From: Chrysomallon squamiferum
Lineage: Eukaryota > Mollusca > Gastropoda > Neomphalida > Peltospiridae
Direction: 5' to 3'
DNA: 64,000 bases
Assembly (NCBI GenBank): GCA_012295275.1
Contig: CM022679.1
Span: forward strand, 13,780,145-13,844,144
Shown here in pieces: positions 60,211-64,000 of the stretch. Each line of letters starts with the position of its first letter. Position 1 is the stretch's first letter. The position numbers and the translations under genes are program-made. Below the pieces are notes generated by a model that saw nothing but the letters and a program-made list of their open reading frames with translations, had not been told where the DNA came from and searched no databases.

Positions 60211-63200
60211 ATGGGCATATTTAATATAATTTTGGTGTTTGCCTGCGTGGCACCGTTGACTGTGGCTGAAATATTTACATCCATGGCACAGCTGGAGGAA
60301 GCATTGTACGCAGAAAAGGATCTCGCCTATGCACTTAGATTATACATACAGAATGAAGAAGCAAGATTAAGCAAATTAAAAAGGTAAATTTTGCATATAT
60401 TTTCTCTTACACTACTTAATAAAAAAATAACAATAACAATAACAACTACAACAACAAAAACGAAGAGGGTTTAGAATATAAATGAAATATTTTTGACTGT
60501 TTAAGTAGTAACTGATTTTTCAAGAAAACATTTATTTATTACTAATACCATTGGAACTTCCACAATTATTAGACAGTAATAGTAGCAGTAGTATATCGTT
60601 TAACACTTTTTATTCACAAGTTTAAATATCGAAAGAATTTTTTTTAAACTAAAGGGCAGTTTAAAAAAGCAACAAAAAAAACAATTATCATTTTTAACTA
60701 AAAAGGTCAAATTTAGTGTATCAGACACAAATTAAAAAGTAAGAAAGTTAGTATCACTTTTAAATAAATAATCTGACAGAGTGTTAACTATTAGAAACTT
60801 ATTCACTAAAATATATTTTATACTTATAATAGAACTGCAGATGATTATGAAACTCACAGCAACCTGGCACTGCAAAATCCAGAAAAATATATAGCCAACC
60901 CAATTGAGGCTTTTCTTTTTGTGAAAAAATTTACTCAGGACTGGGATAGGGATATAGCCAGTCTGTTTGCAACCAACCAAACACAGCAAGGTAATATTTA
61001 AATATTTAGCCTACTGTTTAATAACCTGTCTGATTTTAGATTTTTTAAAGATATAAAATTAAATCTACCATACCTGAAGTTAATAATAATAGTCTTAAGG
61101 AAAACTGTTATAGTTCTTTTTAAAAATTATTGATTAAGAATAACAAATATTAAAAATTGTCCTTAACAGATTGTTTATTATGTTCCATAATTGTTTTGAC
61201 AGTTGTCTTTATTGGTTTCTTTTTTTTCTTTTTTAGTGTCTTTCAAAATATGTATTAAAGCTGGTGATTTTGCAAGGGATTTTTTTTTTTTTTTTCTTAA
61301 TAAGTGAATATACTCTCTACATTTTTAAATTTTATTTGATAAAACTTCTAAATCTACTGGCATTGGAAACAAACTAATTTAGTTGAATAATAATAATAAT
61401 TAGTAATAAATAAAAAATATTAATTGAATTTTAAATAATTACTTAATTTTTCTTAAATATTTTCCCAAGCATTTATTATCAACAGTGACAGTTTTTTTTT
61501 TATAAAGAATATTTTCATTTAAGATTTATTAGCAAGAATTGCGCAGTATCGCAGATTGCTGCCAAATGAAGAGGATTTTGAAGGAGCAGTTTTGGGTTTG
61601 ATACGACTTCAGGATACATACCAGCTTGAAACAACCAGACTTGCTGAGGGTGACATCAACGGAATCCACTTTTCAGAACTAACAGGTAGAATCATTGCAA
61701 CAGGCAAACAAATAAATTTAATAATAAATTAAGTTAATATTTTGACGTAACAGTTTTTGTTAGTGATAGATAGATGAGGTAGTTTCAGTTAATATTTTTT
61801 TTAAATAGATATTTTAATATGTTTTAATTTTATTTGAGTAAGTTTAGGTTTTTATTAGTAGTTTACAGACAAAGCAGTTCAATTGGGGTGGGGTTTTTTT
61901 TTAATACTTTTTACATTTAATTTGAGTGTATAAATGAGTTTGTATTTGCACCTTGGGCAGCATTTTTTTTTAATAAAATAGTCTAAAAGTTTTTTGTATA
62001 TTTATATTTTAAATTATCCTTACTTAAATGACTTGAACTAATTTTGATAGTTGTTTATATGCATTTACAAAATATCCCTACCAAAATAAGCATTTTGTCT
62101 TAAACCAGAACTTTTAATAATTTGAAAACAAAATAGAAATGTTATTTGAAAATTTGAAAATTAGTTTGTTTTATATTTCCTAGCATTATTTTAAATAATG
62201 TTTTATCAACATATAAGAATCTGTAAAAAAATTTAATTATTCCTTTTTTGTTCAGCATGGAATTGTAATGCATGTGCCAGATAATTTGAAGCTTATGCTG
62301 TTTACCATGAAAATGTCATTACATGACATTATGTTAGTCCAACTTGTGAATAATGTGGTCTGTATATATGTAGATAAATAACAGTGCTTTTTCAAGTTTT
62401 CCAGATGCAATTTAACAAAAATTACAGGAATGTGTGCCATGTGACCAAATTAATTGATCCAAACCCCTGTTTTAATCCATTGTGTTTTATCAAATACATA
62501 TATTATACAGAAAAAGTTATAATGAACTAACTTCCTAAACTTGAAAGTATTTTCTTTTATTAGCATACTCTCTGTATATATATATAGATGTTTCTCTGTA
62601 GTGGGAAGCTGTAAATTTTCAAGGAAATGATTTTATGGTACTTGTTACTGCAAGAACTGTGTAACCAAATATTCATTTACTAACTTTACGACTTTTAAGC
62701 ACTGAATTTAGACCAAAAAAGTTTCCCATGAATGTTGAAATCTCAAACTGATATATAAAAATATACCAAAACATTTTTCAAAAATGTGGGGGAAATGTTG
62801 TGGGATTCAAATGGAGAAAAAAAATAAAGAATGCATGTGATAGATAAAAGTCTTTAGACCTAGATATGTGAAAAATAAAACAAAACAAAAAAATAACACA
62901 GTGCTTCCAAAACTTCAAAAACATGTATATTTGTATATTAACAGCATGATCCAGGACTGCTTTCTTTCCAGCCAGTTCTTGCTTTGAGATTGGTCGTGTC
63001 AGCTATGAGATGAATGATTTCAGTCATTCAGACATGTGGATGAAGCAAGCATTGAGCAGACTGCCAGACCATTCACAACAAACAGAACCAAACAAAGCAG
63101 TCATACTTGACTATCTGGCATTTTCAGCATACAAGGTTGGTTCTTGGGCTTGAACTAGCTGTGGGGAGAACTGTAATACTATAACCATGGGGTTCAGCAT

Positions 63201-64000
63201 GGTCTGATCACAAAACCTTTCATCAGTTACATAGATTTCCACATACCAATCTCAAAAAAACACCTAAATAAAATAATAGCTTTTGAGGAAATGTAGCAGA
63301 AATTCAACTGATTTATATATGTTATTTATGTCTTCATCACCTTTGGTATTTAAAAATGTTTAGTCAGATTCAGTTTATATAGTATTCTTTTTCTGTTAAA
63401 TTTTTTTAACTAATTCTAAAATCTCAAAACTTTGAATTTATAAAAATGCCTGCTCCATCTGCAAAATATGAAGATGAAATTATGTATGTGTGATGTGTGC
63501 TTTTCAGGTTGCTGTGTCTGGCACTTTACAATTTTTGTTTTTTTCTGCTGATATTCTATCCTGAAAATGTATGCTGTACTAACATAAGTAAGCTTTTTTT
63601 TTAAAAAAAAAAAAAAAATTATTTTAACATAGAATAGTGAAAAATATAGGCTTTTTATGATTTTTAGGCACTTAATTTACCAGCAACAAGAATATTAACT
63701 GATTCACTTTCTGAGTTAAAATTAATAATATATGCATGATATTTAATTTTTTATTTAAAAAAAAAGAAAAGAAGTGGATAAGATTTTTGAAATTATGCAG
63801 AACAGGAGAATATCTGAAAGCATTATTTTATGGCATGGATTTACATTCATCATTTCTGAACTATCTATTCATGGCATGAGTTTACAGATGCTAATGCTTT
63901 TACAAAAATTAATACAAAGCTAGATAAAACTTTTTTCATGCACCATGCAAAAAACCAGAGCATCCAAAGCATGAAATTTCAAATACTTGAGAACCTACAA
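60211..64000 (+). CDS. P4HA: Prolyl 4-hydroxylase subunit alpha, 5' part (continues past window)
   Basis: Four exons: 60211-60383, 60833-60990, 61524-61685 and 62972-63135, all GT-AG, with phases 2, 1, 1 and 0 at their ends. Exon 1 has a signal peptide (cleavage likely after TVA) and the start of the P4H alpha N-terminal domain (EIFTSMAQLEEAL...EKDL). Exons 2 and 3 continue it (NPIEAFLFVKKFTQDW; LLPNEEDFEGA; GLIRLQDTYQLET), matching the animal family closely. Exon 4 (SSCFEIGRVSYEMNDF...WMKQAL) starts the TPR-like peptide-substrate-binding domain. The catalytic Fe(II)/2-oxoglutarate dioxygenase domain is beyond 64000. The enzyme hydroxylates collagen prolines in the endoplasmic reticulum, with protein disulfide isomerase as beta subunit. 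About 865 bp after exon 4 are intron with no further exon seen. Confidence 0.95.

Larger units (their letters stand above)
55560..60420. repeat. Segmental duplication, right part of copy 2 (pairs with 15170-22380)
   Basis: Same order of A-rich tract, tail exon, MITE end, cassette, CA, GAA, TA and P4HA promoter plus exon 1 as in copy 1. Confidence 0.88.

Overview
This is a strongly AT-rich, intron-bearing animal sequence. The one gene recognised with confidence is the 5' part of a collagen prolyl 4-hydroxylase alpha subunit (P4HA) at the right end. The density of (ACAT)n, (CA)n, (ATT)n and (GATA)n microsatellites and the tRNA-derived SINE suggest a lophotrochozoan, perhaps a mollusc, but that assignment is weak inference. 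Nothing here looks bacterial, and most long open frames are microsatellite or T-rich artefacts.

Layout. Bases 1 to about 22380 and 22463 to about 60400 are two head-to-tail copies of one locus. Copy 1 ends in an orphan P4HA first exon (22168-22377). Copy 2 ends in P4HA itself (60211 to beyond the window), with four exons visible. The join at 22378-22462 is a pure microsatellite. Both copies carry, on the minus strand, exons of a small single-pass membrane protein with a cysteine-rich ectodomain (copy A 4156-5793, copy B 26693-28410, and a third copy C 35731-36275 cut by a 200-N assembly gap). The Cys-rich exon is followed by one or two micro-exons encoding an N-glycosylated stalk and then by a transmembrane exon. 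All inspected junctions are phase 1. The cysteine spacing resembles the compact TNF-receptor modules of the TACI/BCMA/Fn14 type, so I call it TNFR-like with moderate confidence. A second exon type, a long acidic tail exon, lies at 56058-56488 (intact), 15795-16096 (frameshifted) and as remnants near 2.9 kb and 25.4 kb.

Upstream of these exons on the minus strand is a family of about 0.7 kb cassettes. Each looks like a core promoter (TATA-like box, often beside a kappaB-like GGAATTTCC) plus a short first exon ending in a phase-1 splice donor. The cassette has been amplified in four arrays with different higher-order periods: about 1.41 kb (8590-14640), about 0.88 kb (17100-20020), about 0.72 kb (31310-35245) and about 1.82 kb (43860-55520). 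Only the cassette at 17539-17626 keeps an ATG with an uninterrupted exon. Most others read TTG there, and whole arrays carry a shared stop or a lost donor.

The most interesting observation is that the receptor exons differ far more between copies A and B than their own introns do. Most exon differences are amino-acid changing, and copy B has lost its cytoplasmic tail. This suggests a fast-diversifying receptor family, with exon-scale gene conversion or selection, built next to P4HA. Transposon debris includes hAT remnants with a transposase C-terminus, a MITE with about 45-bp inverted repeats, a pogo-like MITE and a tRNA-derived SINE.
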